A stretch of DNA of 64,000 nt from Burkholderiales bacterium 67-32 (lineage in GTDB: Bacteria; Pseudomonadota; Gammaproteobacteria; Burkholderiales; Burkholderiaceae_B). Position numbers and translations under genes: made by a program. The notes beneath the pieces are model-generated. The model did no database searches. It was not told where the DNA came from and saw only the letters and a list, made by a program, of their open reading frames with translations. The stretch spans positions 1 through 64,000 of the forward strand of contig MKUP01000023.1 of assembly GCA_001898625.1 (NCBI GenBank), written 5' to 3'. Positions 52,843-61,817 of the stretch are shown one piece after another (within the stretch, counting starts at the first letter, position 1; each line of letters opens with the position of its first letter).

Positions 52843-54273
52843 CTACGGCATCGGGTATTGCACCATTTTTTTCGATGGCGCGCCCGGCGGGGCGGGCGGA
52901 CGTCGTCGCAACTCGCGTTCCAATTCCGGGCTGGCGATGTCGCTCAAGGGGCGGATGGCCTGCTCCAGCGTGCGGATGAGCGAAGGTGTGGCACCGTGCG
53001 CTTCGAATACTTGCTTCCAACTGCGTACGGCACCCCATACGCGGCGGATCACGGCCAGCGCGGCGGGCTTGTCGGGAACGAAAGCCGCGAACTCGCTCAT
53101 GGCGTTGTCCAGTGTGGCGAGCTTTCCTTGCAGGCCCACGCTCGGGTGCAGCCGGCGCTCTCGCGCGACCGTCGGACGCGGGACGACGTCATAGAGCGGA
53201 CTCAGCCGCCAACCGGACAATTGGGCGTCATAGGAGAAGGCGTGATTGCGCAGATGGTCGTCATCGTTGTTGACGAAGATGTTCAGTGCCATCCTGGCGA
53301 ACAATTCTTCGTTGTCGGCCGCGATGCAGGCAGGCGCCACCTGTTCGCGTATGGTCTGTGCAAGATCCCTGTAGCCTTTGGCCGCGGAGTCCATCTCCGG
53401 ACATCCCATCATCGTCAGCGCGCTGGCTTGGGGGATGCGCCCTTCGGTGAAACCGGCCTGGGGCCGGGAGTCATAGCCGCGAGAGCCGACCGGCAAGGGC
53501 TGGCCGGCCGGCGCCCAGTAGCGATCGAAGCGGCGCACCAGCAGCACGCGCTGGGCTCCGACGGCGAGGACTCGCAGCGGTGGCACAGTGAGGCCTGCCG
53601 CGCGAGCCAGGTCCAGGGCGCCGGCTTCGACGATGGCCATGTCGTAGGCGTCGTTTCGCTCGGGGAATTTGGCCAGCCACAGCACGCCGTCCTCGTCGCG
53701 CAAGGACGCCTTCGGGCGTGCCCCGCCCGCCGAGGGAGCGCCGCCCAGGTACGGAATGAGATGGCCGGGGACGGGCTCGCCCGCGTCCACGGCGGCAGCG
53801 GCTTGCAGCAGATACGGCAGGCTCGCCAGATTTCCGGCCGGATTTCGGGTCGGTGCATCCAGCGCTTCGCGTACGTCAAGCGCGCCCACGCGATCGCTGC
53901 CCGCTTCAAGCAGATAGGTGAACTCGTCCAGGCTGTTGGGCGCGGCGTTCAGCCGCGCTTCGATGACGCGCCGGCCCCAGGCGTCGGGGGCGGCGTCACG
54001 GATGCCGCCGAATTCATCCAGTCCGGCCGATGGATACCAGCGTGTACCGGGACGTTCCCGCGCTCGCGCCAGGCTCAACGCGCGAGGGTCGACATCGAAG
54101 GCCTCCGGGCGTTTTAGATAGCGCAAGCCGTAGGCGAAGCTCATGACCTGCTGGTCCGAAGCCGCGCGTTCCTTGTCCAGCAGCCCCGCAGGCACGAAAT
54201 GGTGCCGGTGGTCGGCACGGTCGGCGATGTGGGCGAAGATCGCGACGCGGTCGTGGGAGCGACGAGGGGGCAA
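52843..54273 (-). CDS. hipA: HipA-family serine/threonine kinase toxin
   Basis: This 476-residue HipA-type kinase has a HipA N-terminal subdomain with GLDEFGGIRDAAPDAWGRRVI. The ATP site includes RPKASL and LWLAKFPERND, and the catalytic loop is NIFVNNDDDHLRNHAFSY. HipA toxins phosphorylate aminoacyl-tRNA synthetases or similar targets and slow growth. The start is TTG at 54273, preceded by TGAGGA within the end of hipB; the two genes are 9 bases apart. An ATG further inside would remove part of the N-terminal subdomain. Confidence 0.9.
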   Translation of the reverse strand: MPPRRSHDRVAIFAHIADRADHRHHFVPAGLLDKERAASDQQVMSFAYGLRYLKRPEAFDVDPRALSLARARERPGTRWYPSAGLDEFGGIRDAAPDAWGRRVIEARLNAAPNSLDEFTYLLEAGSDRVGALDVREALDAPTRNPAGNLASLPYLLQAAAAVDAGEPVPGHLIPYLGGAPSAGGARPKASLRDEDGVLWLAKFPERNDAYDMAIVEAGALDLARAAGLTVPPLRVLAVGAQRVLLVRRFDRYWAPAGQPLPVGSRGYDSRPQAGFTEGRIPQASALTMMGCPEMDSAAKGYRDLAQTIREQVAPACIAADNEELFARMALNIFVNNDDDHLRNHAFSYDAQLSGWRLSPLYDVVPRPTVARERRLHPSVGLQGKLATLDNAMSEFAAFVPDKPAALAVIRRVWGAVRSWKQVFEAHGATPSLIRTLEQAIRPLSDIASPELERELRRRPPAPPGAPSKKMVQYPMP

Positions 54274-54282
54274 GGTCAGTCC

Positions 54283-54624
54283 TCAAAAGTCCAGGTCGCG
54301 CAGCTCGTTTCTGGTCGCGGCGCGCACGCGTTGTGGGAGTTTGCGCGCATGAAGGGCGATCAGGGCGGGCGCCTCGCCCGACAACAGGGCTAACAGCGAG
54401 ACGTCCGGCGCCATCGCATGGATGTACCGCAGGACCTGCGCAAGGGTGCGGCCGGGGTCGCCTTTTTCGATCAGCACGGCGGTGGAGCGCGAGACCCCCG
54501 CGCGCGCGGCGACGTCGGCCTGGCGCAGCTTCAGCCCGTGGCGCAATTGGGTGATCCGTTCGCCCAGCAATCGTGCCTCGGTCACCCGGCCATGAGGCAG
54601 CAGCGGAGTTTCGTCGCGTTTCAT
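54283..54624 (-). CDS. hipB: HipB-family antitoxin (XRE helix-turn-helix)
   Basis: This 113-residue protein has an XRE-type helix-turn-helix (LRQADVAARAGVSRSTAVLIEKG). It should bind HipA and repress the operon. The ATG at 54624 (MKRDETPLLPHGR) is chosen because the longer frame reads through the operator-like repeats upstream. It precedes hipA by 9 bases, the standard antitoxin-toxin order. Confidence 0.9.
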   Translation of the reverse strand: MKRDETPLLPHGRVTEARLLGERITQLRHGLKLRQADVAARAGVSRSTAVLIEKGDPGRTLAQVLRYIHAMAPDVSLLALLSGEAPALIALHARKLPQRVRAATRNELRDLDF

Positions 54625-54625
54625 G

Positions 54626-54743
54626 TCTGCAATATTAGTCCTAAAAGAACTTAAGGGCCGAGATTGCAGACATATTTTCAAAAATCAAAAAAGACCGCAA
54701 TATCAGTCCTTATATCGATTAAGGACTGATATTACGGTCTTTT
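54626..54743. promoter_or_regulatory. hipBA operator region with three copies of AATATYAGTCCT
   Basis: AATATTAGTCCT at 54631-54642, AATATCAGTCCT at 54699-54710, and the inverse AGGACTGATATT at 54722-54733. The last two are parts of a 55-bp inverted repeat (54689-54743) with 24-bp arms and one mismatch around a TATCGAT centre. TCTGCAAT at 54626-54633 pairs with ATTGCAGA at 54663-54670. The sites are immediately upstream of hipB in an AT-rich stretch that also suits a promoter. Binding by HipB is inference. Confidence 0.7.
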
Positions 54744-54771
54744 AATCCAGAATGCGGAGGATCCGGCTTTG

Positions 54772-54888
54772 CCGGTCCTCGCGCATTGCCCCCTCGAGGG
54801 GGCGCCCGAAGGGCGTAGGGGGTGGGCTTTCCTTCCGGTCCTCGCGCATTGCCCCCTCGAGGGGGGCGCCCGAAGGGCGTAGGGGGGC
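54772..54888. repeat. 63-bp tandem GC-rich repeat downstream of argJ
   Basis: CCGGTCCTCGCGCATTGCCC begins at 54772 and again at 54835. Each unit has a CCCCTCGAGGGG palindrome and GCGCCCGAAGGGCG, ending with GTAGGGGG. It is related in design to the repeats at 41492 and 51770. The second unit ends a few bases before the argJ stop (54891), so the block lies between the hipBA promoter and argJ. Confidence 0.75.
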
Positions 54889-54890
54889 CT

Positions 54891-56117
54891 CTACGACCTA
54901 TAGTCGGCGTTGATGCTCACATACTCATGCGAGAAATCGCACGTGTACACCGTCTCGGTCACTTTCCCCCGGCCCAGAGAGATACGCACGGCGATCTCGG
55001 CCTGCTTCATCACGCGCTGGCCGTCTTCTTCCCGGTAGTCGGGATTGCGTCCTCCATTCTTCGCTACCCACACATCGTCCAGCCACAGGTTGACCCGGCC
55101 CACGTCCAGATCGTCGATGCCGGCATAGCCGATGGCCGCCAGGATGCGCCCCAGGTTGGGGTCCGAGGCGTAGAAGGCGGTCTTGACCAGCGGCGAATGC
55201 GCCACCGAATAGGCGACCTTGAGCGCCTCTTCCTGGCTGCCGGCGTCCTCGACCCGGATGGTCATGAACTTGGTCGCCCCTTCGGCGTCGCGCACGATCA
55301 GTTGCGCGAGTTCGGTCGCCGCGGCCTTCAGCGTGGCCAGCAGCTCGGGATAGAGCGGATCCGATTCGGACTCGACGCGCAGGCCGGCGCGGCCGGTCGC
55401 GGCGATGATGAAGGAATCGTTGGTCGAGGTGTCGCCGTCCACCGTGATGCGGTTGAACGAGACGTCGGCGACCTGGCCCGCCATGCGCTTGAGCAGGGCC
55501 GGGGCGATGGCGGCGTCGGTGGCCAGGAAGCCCAGCATGGTCGCCATGTTGGGCCGGATCATGCCGGCTCCCTTGCTGACGCCGGTCAAGGTGATCTGAT
55601 GGCCGCCGATGTTGGCCTTGCTGGACACGATCTTGGGCAGCGTGTCGGTGGTCATGATGCCGTGCGCGGCCTCGGTCCAGTTGCCCGGCGCCAGCGCCTT
55701 GACGGCGGCCGGCAGGCCGGCCTCGATGCGGTCCACCGGCAGCGGTTCCAGGATCACGCCGGTCGAGAAGGGCAGGACCTGGCGCGGGTCCAGGCCCAGC
55801 AGCTTCGCCAGTGCGTCGCAGGTGGCGCGGGCGGCGGCCAGGCCGGGCTCGCCCGTGCCGGCGTTGGCGTTGCCGGTGTTGATGACCATGGCGCGGATGG
55901 GTAGCGACTGCGCCAGGTGTTCCTCGCATACCTGCACCGGGGCGGCGCGGAAGCGGTTGCGCGTGAAGACGCCGGCCACGCTGGTGCCTTCGGCCAGCCG
56001 GAAAACGGTCAGGTCGCGGCGGTCGGCCTTGCGGATGCCGGCTTCGGTGACGCCGATTTCGACGCCGTCCACCGGAAAGACGAGTTCGGGAGCGGGAATG
56101 TGCAGATTGACGGCCAT
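54891..56117 (-). CDS. argJ: Bifunctional glutamate N-acetyltransferase / amino-acid acetyltransferase
   Basis: This 408-residue enzyme of arginine synthesis transfers acetyl from N-acetylornithine to glutamate. The self-cleavage site is in [19 protein letters not shown], where Thr becomes the N terminus of the beta chain. [12 protein letters not shown] and [16 protein letters not shown] are conserved active-site blocks. The C terminus ends [12 protein letters not shown], as in full-length proteins. Start MAVNLHIP at 56117. Confidence 0.94.
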   Translation of the reverse strand: MAVNLHIPAPELVFPVDGVEIGVTEAGIRKADRRDLTVFRLAEGTSVAGVFTRNRFRAAPVQVCEEHLAQSLPIRAMVINTGNANAGTGEPGLAAARATCDALAKLLGLDPRQVLPFSTGVILEPLPVDRIEAGLPAAVKALAPGNWTEAAHGIMTTDTLPKIVSSKANIGGHQITLTGVSKGAGMIRPNMATMLGFLATDAAIAPALLKRMAGQVADVSFNRITVDGDTSTNDSFIIAATGRAGLRVESESDPLYPELLATLKAAATELAQLIVRDAEGATKFMTIRVEDAGSQEEALKVAYSVAHSPLVKTAFYASDPNLGRILAAIGYAGIDDLDVGRVNLWLDDVWVAKNGGRNPDYREEDGQRVMKQAEIAVRISLGRGKVTETVYTCDFSHEYVSINADYRS

Positions 56118-56168
56118 GGCTGTCCTCGCGGAGCGGAAGGGACGGGGCGCGGCTTGCGCCCCGCCGGA

Positions 56169-57458
56169 TCAGGGATTGAGTTCGGCGAAGGCCTCGCCGG
56201 CGATGGCGACGGTATGGGCGATGACGTCGTCGTCGTGGGCGATCGAGACGAAGCCGGCCTCGAACGCCGACGGCGCGAAGCTCACGCCGCGGACCAGCGC
56301 GGCGTGGAAGAACTTGTTGAACGCCGCCGTATCCGAGGCCGAGACCTCGGCCAGCGAGGTCGGCACCGCGTCGCGGAAGTACAGGCCGAACATGCCGCCC
56401 ACGTGGTCGGCGCTGAACGGCACGCCCGCGCTGGCGGCCGCCGCGCGCAGGCCTTGCACCAGCTTGCCGGTCTGGGCTTCGAGCTTCTCGTAGAAACCCG
56501 GTTCGGCCAGCAGGCGCAGGGTGGTGAGGCCGGCGGCCACGGCCACCGGGTTGCCCGATAGCGTGCCGGCCTGGTAGACCCCGCCCAGCGGGGCGATGTG
56601 GGCCATGATGTCGCGCCGGCCGCCGAAGGCGCCGATGGGCATGCCGCCGCCGATGACCTTGGCCAGGGTGGTCAGGTCGGGCACGATGCCGGTGCGGCCC
56701 TGCACGCCCTGCGGTCCGACGCGAAAACCGGTCATGACCTCGTCGAAGATCAGCACCGAGCCGTAGCGGGTGCACTGGTCGCGCAGCGCCTGCAGGAAGC
56801 CGGGCACGGGCTGGACCAGGTTCATGTTGCCCGCCACGGGTTCCACGATCACGCAGGCGATCTCGTCGCCGTACTGCTTGAAGGCGGCTTCCACGCCGGC
56901 GATGTCGTTGTAGTCCAGCACCAGGGTGTGTGAGGTGAACTCGGGCGGCACGCCCGCCGAGGTCGGGTTGCCGAAGGTCAGCAGGCCCGAGCCGGCCTTC
57001 ACCAGCAGGCTGTCGGCATGGCCGTGGTAGCAGCCTTCGAACTTGATGATCTTGGCCCGGCCGGTGTAGCCGCGGGCCAGCCGGATCGCGCTCATGGTCG
57101 CCTCGGTGCCCGAGCTGACCAGGCGCACCTGCTCGATCGAGGGCAGGCGGTGCACCAGCATCTCGGCCAGTTCGATCTCGGCCTCGGTGGGCGCGCCGAA
57201 CGACAGGCCGTTGACGGCGGCCTCCTGCACGGCGCGGATCACTTCCGGATGGGCGTGGCCCAGGATGGCCGGGCCCCAGGAGCCTACGTAGTCGATGTAC
57301 TGCTTCTTGTCGGCATCCCAGGTGTAGGGACCGGCGGCGCGTTCGATGAAGGGCGGGGTGCCGCCCACCGAGCGGAAGGCGCGCACCGGCGAATTGACGC
57401 CGCCGGGAATGGTGCGGCAGGCGCGTTCGAAGAGTTCTGCGTTGCGGATCATGGTCAT
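56169..57458 (-). CDS. hemL: Glutamate-1-semialdehyde 2,1-aminomutase
   Basis: This 429-residue PLP enzyme makes 5-aminolevulinate in the C5 heme pathway. Motifs are [18 protein letters not shown] near the N terminus, [14 protein letters not shown], and the PLP lysine in [14 protein letters not shown]. Its ATG at 57458 overlaps the thiE stop (ATGA), so the genes are translationally coupled; the ATG at 57452 is the alternative. Confidence 0.94.
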   Translation of the reverse strand: MTMIRNAELFERACRTIPGGVNSPVRAFRSVGGTPPFIERAAGPYTWDADKKQYIDYVGSWGPAILGHAHPEVIRAVQEAAVNGLSFGAPTEAEIELAEMLVHRLPSIEQVRLVSSGTEATMSAIRLARGYTGRAKIIKFEGCYHGHADSLLVKAGSGLLTFGNPTSAGVPPEFTSHTLVLDYNDIAGVEAAFKQYGDEIACVIVEPVAGNMNLVQPVPGFLQALRDQCTRYGSVLIFDEVMTGFRVGPQGVQGRTGIVPDLTTLAKVIGGGMPIGAFGGRRDIMAHIAPLGGVYQAGTLSGNPVAVAAGLTTLRLLAEPGFYEKLEAQTGKLVQGLRAAAASAGVPFSADHVGGMFGLYFRDAVPTSLAEVSASDTAAFNKFFHAALVRGVSFAPSAFEAGFVSIAHDDDVIAHTVAIAGEAFAELNP

Positions 57459-58138
57459 GCCTTGGTGGGATTGCCGGCGGGGTCCTCGGCCCAGGCCTGG
57501 GCGAAGGCCCGCGCGGCGGCTTCGATGTCGTCGGCGCCGAACAGCGCGGTGATGACGGCCAGCGCGTCGGCGCCCGCCGTGACGGCCTGCCTGGCGTTGG
57601 CCGGCGTGATGCCGCCGATCGCGACGATGGCGGGGCGCGAGGCGTCGGGCCGCCGCAGTCCGCGCGCGTCGGTCAGGCAGGATAACGGGGCGTGCACGGC
57701 CGCGGGTTTGGTGGGCGAGTCGAACACCGCGCCGAAGGCCACGTGGTCGGCGCCGGCGGCCAGCGCGGCGCGGGCGCGCCCGGTTTCGTCGTAGCAGGAG
57801 GCGCCGATCAGCAGCGCCGGTCCGCCGGCCTGGCGGGCCTGGGCGATGTCGCCGTCCTCGCGTCCCAGGTGGACGCCGTTGGCGCCGGCCTCGATGGCCA
57901 GGCGCCAGTCGTCGTTGATGATCAGGAGCACATCCAGGCGGTCACAGGCGGCGCGCAAGGCGCGTGCCTGCTCCAGGCGCTTGGCCGGCTCGGCCAGCTT
58001 GCGGCGCAGTTGCACGGCGCGCAGGCCACCGCGGGCGGCGGCCTCCACGGCGGCCACCAGCCGGGCGGTATCGTCCCATTCGGGCGTGATGCCGTACAGG
58101 CCGCGCAGGGGGGGGGGCAGGACCGGATCGGGGTTCAT
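57455..58138 (-). CDS. thiE: Thiamine phosphate synthase
   Basis: This 227-residue barrel enzyme joins HMP-pyrophosphate and thiazole phosphate. Sequence blocks: [65 protein letters not shown] and [11 protein letters not shown]. It overlaps hemL by four bases and its ATG overlaps the thiD stop (ATGA), giving a thiD-thiE-hemL operon. Confidence 0.92.
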   Translation of the reverse strand: MNPDPVLPPPLRGLYGITPEWDDTARLVAAVEAAARGGLRAVQLRRKLAEPAKRLEQARALRAACDRLDVLLIINDDWRLAIEAGANGVHLGREDGDIAQARQAGGPALLIGASCYDETGRARAALAAGADHVAFGAVFDSPTKPAAVHAPLSCLTDARGLRRPDASRPAIVAIGGITPANARQAVTAGADALAVITALFGADDIEAAARAFAQAWAEDPAGNPTKA

Positions 58139-59052
58139 GGCGTGGGCTCCGTGGAGTCGGGCGCGGCCTCGTCGCCGGCCGCCGCCTGTTCGCCCTGCTT
58201 GGCCCAGAAGAAACGGTCGGGCAGCAGCCGGCCCATGCCGGGCTGGAAGCCCGAGGCCAGTGCCTGCCACGTGTATTCCTGGGCCTCGGCCGTGGCGTCG
58301 CGCACGTCCATGCCGCTGGCCAGCAGGGCGGCCAGGGCGGCCGACAGGGTCGGGCCGGCGCCGCGGAAATTGCCGGGCAGCCGGGGCCAGCGGTACTCGC
58401 CCGCGGGTTCGGCGGCGGTATCGCCGCCGCCGCGCAGCGTGTTGACCACGATGTCGCCGGGCTGGTGCAGGCCGGTCGCCAGCACCCAGGCGGCGCCCAG
58501 GCGCAGCAGCGCCTGGGCCGGGGTCTCGTCGGCCGAGTCCAGGTCCAGGATGCCGTCCGCCACCAACTGCTCCAGCCGTAGGCTGTCGGCCACGACCAGG
58601 GTCGCCTGGGGCACCAGCAGCTCGATGGTGGCGGCCATGATTTCCTCGGCCGAGTCTTCGGTTTCCGCGTCGTCCGCGTCCGGGGGATCGGCCCCCAGGT
58701 GCAGCACGACCGGTACGGCCGAGTAGTCGGCCAGGATCTCGGCCACGGCCGCCACGGCCTCGGCCGAGAACAGCCCGCCGATCTTGAAGGCCCGTACCGG
58801 CATGTCCTCCAGCAGGCTGCGGGCCTGGTCGTCGATCCATTCGGGCGCGACGGCTTCGCCGTCCTCCAGACCGGCCGAGTCCTGCACGGTATAGCCTGTC
58901 AGCACGGTCAGCGCGTGGCATCCCATGCTGGCACAGGTCAGCAGGTCGGCCTGGATACCTCCGCCGGCGCTGGGGTCGGAGGGGGCGAAGGTCAGTACGA
59001 GGGGAGGCGTGGGAGCGGCTGGCAACGAAAAATCTCGAAAGGCGGGGTCCAT
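58135..59052 (-). CDS. thiD: Hydroxymethylpyrimidine/phosphomethylpyrimidine kinase-like protein
   Basis: This 305-residue ribokinase-fold protein has the PfkB/ThiD motif SDPSAGGGIQADLLTCASMGC. The anion-hole motif, usually GTGCT, is GAGPT here, so the conserved Cys is absent. A strongly acidic insertion (DPPDADDAETEDSAEE) lies in mid-protein and the C-terminal tail is Glu/Ala/Pro-rich. Its place directly before thiE supports a role in making HMP-pyrophosphate, but the missing Cys leaves activity open. First gene of the thiD-thiE-hemL operon. Confidence 0.85.
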   Translation of the reverse strand: MDPAFRDFSLPAAPTPPLVLTFAPSDPSAGGGIQADLLTCASMGCHALTVLTGYTVQDSAGLEDGEAVAPEWIDDQARSLLEDMPVRAFKIGGLFSAEAVAAVAEILADYSAVPVVLHLGADPPDADDAETEDSAEEIMAATIELLVPQATLVVADSLRLEQLVADGILDLDSADETPAQALLRLGAAWVLATGLHQPGDIVVNTLRGGGDTAAEPAGEYRWPRLPGNFRGAGPTLSAALAALLASGMDVRDATAEAQEYTWQALASGFQPGMGRLLPDRFFWAKQGEQAAAGDEAAPDSTEPTP

Positions 59053-59161
59053 CCGGCGGGATCCGGGCGGGGCCCACGGTGTTTCGGTAAGATGCGAGAT
59101 TCTAATGGATGCCCGATGGTTCCCGGTTCGCGGGGGCGGGGCTTGGTAAGATTGAACGACG

Positions 59162-59326
59162 ATGCGTACCTGGATGTGTCTGATTTGCGGCTGGATCTAC
59201 GACGAAGCAGCCGGCGTACCGGAAGAGGGTATCCCTCCCGGCACCAAGTGGGAAGACGTGCCGCCCAATTGGGTTTGTCCCGAATGCGGCGCCCGCAAGG
59301 AAGATTTTGAGATGGTCGAGATCTGA
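59162..59326 (+). CDS. Rubredoxin
   Basis: This 54-residue electron carrier has the two iron-binding pairs C-L-I-C-G and C-P-E-C-G, with WIYDEAAGVPEEGIPPGTKW between them. It binds one iron and passes single electrons in the cytoplasm. The ATG is at 59162; the stop at 59324 is 26 bases before algH. Rubredoxin upstream of algH-ruvX is common in this group. Confidence 0.93.
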   Translation: MRTWMCLICGWIYDEAAGVPEEGIPPGTKWEDVPPNWVCPECGARKEDFEMVEI

Positions 59327-59352
59327 CCCGCCTGGGCGTTTACAATTCAGGT

Positions 59353-59919
59353 ATGAGCGAACGCGCCAATATCGATCTCACGAACCAGTTCCTGATCGCC
59401 ATGCCGGCCATGGCCGATCCGAACTTTGCCGGCGCGGTCATCTACGTATGCGAACACACCGCCAAGGGCGCGCTGGGCCTGGTCATCAACCGGCCCACCG
59501 ACCTGACCCTGTCGGGTTTGTTCGAGCGGATCGAGCTGTCGCTGGATAATTCCCCGCAGGCGGAAGCCCCGGTATTCTTCGGCGGACCGGTCCAGACCGA
59601 CCGCGGCTTCGTGCTGCACGCCCCGGTGGGCGACTACAACTCCTCCATCAAGGTGGGCGACCTGGCCCTGACCACCTCGCGCGACGTGCTGCAGGCGGTT
59701 TCCGACGGCCAGGGGCCGGGCAAGCTGCTGGTCACCCTGGGCTACGCGGGATGGGGCGCCGGCCAGCTCGAGGACGAAATCTCCGAGAACGCCTGGCTCA
59801 GCGTGTCGGCGTCGTCCGACATCATCTTCAACGTTCCGCCGTCCGAGCGTTTCGACGCCGCGCTGGCGCTGCTGGGCATCGCCCCGATCATGCTGGCGGG
59901 CGAAGCCGGCCATGCCTGA
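59353..59919 (+). CDS. algH: YqgE/AlgH family protein
   Basis: This 188-residue protein of the AlgH/YqgE (DUF179) family has LTNQFLIAMPAMADPNFAGAVIYVCEH at the N terminus (the typical family opening), FGGPVQTDRGFVLH and LGYAGWGAGQLEDEI. Its function is not known in detail; in Pseudomonas it affects alginate regulation. Overlaps ruvX by 8 bases. Confidence 0.92.
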   Translation: MSERANIDLTNQFLIAMPAMADPNFAGAVIYVCEHTAKGALGLVINRPTDLTLSGLFERIELSLDNSPQAEAPVFFGGPVQTDRGFVLHAPVGDYNSSIKVGDLALTTSRDVLQAVSDGQGPGKLLVTLGYAGWGAGQLEDEISENAWLSVSASSDIIFNVPPSERFDAALALLGIAPIMLAGEAGHA

Positions 59920-60322
59920 CGAAACGCTGCTCGCCTTCGACTACGGAACCCAGTTCATCGGCGTTGCCGTCGGCAATACGCTGACCGGCCACGCGCGCCC
60001 GCTGGAAGTCATCGCCAACACCACGCGCGAGGCGCGCTTCGGCCGCGTCGAGCAATTGCTGCGCGAATGGCAGCCGACGCGCCTGGTGGTGGGGCTGGCG
60101 CTGGATACCGACGGCGGCGAGCAGCCCATGACGGCCCTGTGCCGGCGTTTCGCCAACCAGCTGAACGGCCGCTACAGGCTGCCGGTGGAACTGGTGGACG
60201 AACGCGGCACCAGCCTGGCCGCCCAGTCCGAGATGGGGGCGGCCGGCCGCGGGCTGCGCGTGGACGCGGTGGCCGCTGCCATCATCCTGCAAAGCTACTT
60301 CGATACGCCCCGTTCTCCCTGA
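59912..60322 (+). CDS. ruvX: Holliday-junction resolvase-like / rRNA-processing nuclease RuvX (YqgF)
   Basis: This 136-residue RNase H-fold protein has ETLLAFDYGTQFIGVAVGN (first acidic residue), VVGLALDTDG, ELVDERGTSLAAQ and RVDAVAAAIILQSYF with the last Asp. YqgF is essential in many bacteria and processes pre-16S rRNA. Starts inside the end of algH and precedes pyrR by 12 bases. Confidence 0.92.
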   Translation: MPDETLLAFDYGTQFIGVAVGNTLTGHARPLEVIANTTREARFGRVEQLLREWQPTRLVVGLALDTDGGEQPMTALCRRFANQLNGRYRLPVELVDERGTSLAAQSEMGAAGRGLRVDAVAAAIILQSYFDTPRSP

Positions 60323-60334
60323 TCCGAGACTGCC

Positions 60335-60874
60335 ATGAACCCAACCCCTCCCAATCTCGACGCCGAGGCGCTGTATGCGCGGCTGCGCGATGCCGTGCGC
60401 GAGCTGCTGGACACGCTGCCGGCCGACCGCACCCACCTGGTCGGCATCCATTCCGGGGGATCGTGGATAGCCGAGAGGCTGCACCGCGACCTCGGCCTGC
60501 CCGAGGCGCCGGGCAAGCTGGACATCAGCTTCTACCGCGACGACTTCGCGCGCATCGGCCTGCATCCCCAGGTCAAGCCTTCGGACATCGCCTTCGACGT
60601 GGACGACAAGCACCTGGTCCTGGTCGACGACGTGCTCTACACCGGCCGCACCCTGCGCGCCGCCATGAACGAGCTGTTCGACTACGGGCGCCCGGCCTCC
60701 ATCCGGCTGGTCGTGCTGGTGGACCGGGGCGGGCGCGAACTGCCCGTGGCGGCCGACTTCGCCGCGGCCACCGTCGAACTGGCGCCAGGACAGAGCCTCG
60801 TGCTGTCGCGCGCCGGGGACGCCTTCAAGATCGATTTCGAAACCCTGCCGCCTCAGGAGCCGCACCATGCGTAA
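60335..60874 (+). CDS. pyrR: PyrR uracil phosphoribosyltransferase / pyr regulator
   Basis: This 179-residue phosphoribosyltransferase has the PRPP loop [40 protein letters not shown] and [11 protein letters not shown] are family blocks. In Gram-positive bacteria PyrR attenuates pyr mRNA; no PyrR-binding leader is visible here, so it may act mainly as an enzyme. Overlaps pyrB by 8 bases. Confidence 0.92.
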   Translation: MNPTPPNLDAEALYARLRDAVRELLDTLPADRTHLVGIHSGGSWIAERLHRDLGLPEAPGKLDISFYRDDFARIGLHPQVKPSDIAFDVDDKHLVLVDDVLYTGRTLRAAMNELFDYGRPASIRLVVLVDRGGRELPVAADFAAATVELAPGQSLVLSRAGDAFKIDFETLPPQEPHHA

Positions 60875-61814
60875 CCCGCAGCTCAACAGCAATGGCGAAC
60901 TCACCCACCTGTTGACCGTGGAGGGATTGCCGCGCGCGATCCTGAACCAGATCCTCGACACCGCGGAATCGTTCGTGCCGCTGGCCGACCGCGAGATCAA
61001 GAAAGTGCCGCTGCTGCGCGGCAAGAGCGTGTTCAACCTGTTCTTCGAGAACTCCACGCGCACGCGCACGACGTTCGAGATCGCGGCCAAGCGCCTGTCG
61101 GCCGACGTCTACAACCTGAACATCAACGCCTCGTCGGCCAGCAAGGGCGAGTCGCTGCTGGACACCATCAACAACCTGTCGGCCATGCAGGCCGACCTGT
61201 TCGTGGTGCGGCACGCCTCCAGCGGCGCGCCGCACCTGATCGCCCAGCACGTGGCGCCCCACGTGCACGTGATCAACGCCGGCGACGGCCGCCACGCGCA
61301 CCCGACGCAGGGGTTGCTGGACATGTACACCATCCGCCACTACAAGAAGGACTTCACCAAGCTCACGGTGGCGATCGTCGGCGACATCCTGCATTCGCGC
61401 GTGGCCCGTTCCGACATCCACGCGCTGACCACGCTGGGCGTGCCCGAAGTGCGGGCCATCGGCCCGCTGACGCTGCTGCCGTCTGGCCTCGAACAAATGG
61501 GCGTGCGCGTGTTCACCGACATGGCCGAAGGCCTCAAGGGCGTGGACGTGATCATCATGCTGCGCCTGCAGAACGAGCGCATGCGCGGCGCGCTGCTGCC
61601 CTCGGCGCAGGAATACTTCAAGCACTACGGCCTGACGCAGGAGAAGCTCGCGCTGGCCAAGCCCGATGCCATCGTCATGCATCCCGGACCGATGAACCGC
61701 GGCGTGGAGATCGACTCCCCGGTGGCCGACGGCAAGCAGGCCGTCATCTTGAACCAGGTCACGTTCGGCATCGCGGTCCGCATGGCCGTCATGAGCATCG
61801 TCGCAGGAGCCTGA
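60867..61814 (+). CDS. pyrB: Aspartate carbamoyltransferase catalytic chain
   Basis: This 315-residue enzyme catalyses the first committed step of pyrimidine synthesis. The carbamoyl-phosphate motif is [13 protein letters not shown], and [15 protein letters not shown] and [11 protein letters not shown] are present. It is the class A type that needs a dihydroorotase-like partner; that partner, pyrC', starts four bases after the stop. No pyrI regulatory subunit gene is present. Confidence 0.94.
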   Translation: MRNPQLNSNGELTHLLTVEGLPRAILNQILDTAESFVPLADREIKKVPLLRGKSVFNLFFENSTRTRTTFEIAAKRLSADVYNLNINASSASKGESLLDTINNLSAMQADLFVVRHASSGAPHLIAQHVAPHVHVINAGDGRHAHPTQGLLDMYTIRHYKKDFTKLTVAIVGDILHSRVARSDIHALTTLGVPEVRAIGPLTLLPSGLEQMGVRVFTDMAEGLKGVDVIIMLRLQNERMRGALLPSAQEYFKHYGLTQEKLALAKPDAIVMHPGPMNRGVEIDSPVADGKQAVILNQVTFGIAVRMAVMSIVAGA

Positions 61815-61817
61815 CCC

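Noticed and set aside
54689-54743. The long inverted repeat as an intrinsic terminator for argJ or a transposon end
   Set aside because: It lies upstream of hipB, shares AATATYAGTCCT with another site at 54631, and no transposase is near; an operator explains it better.
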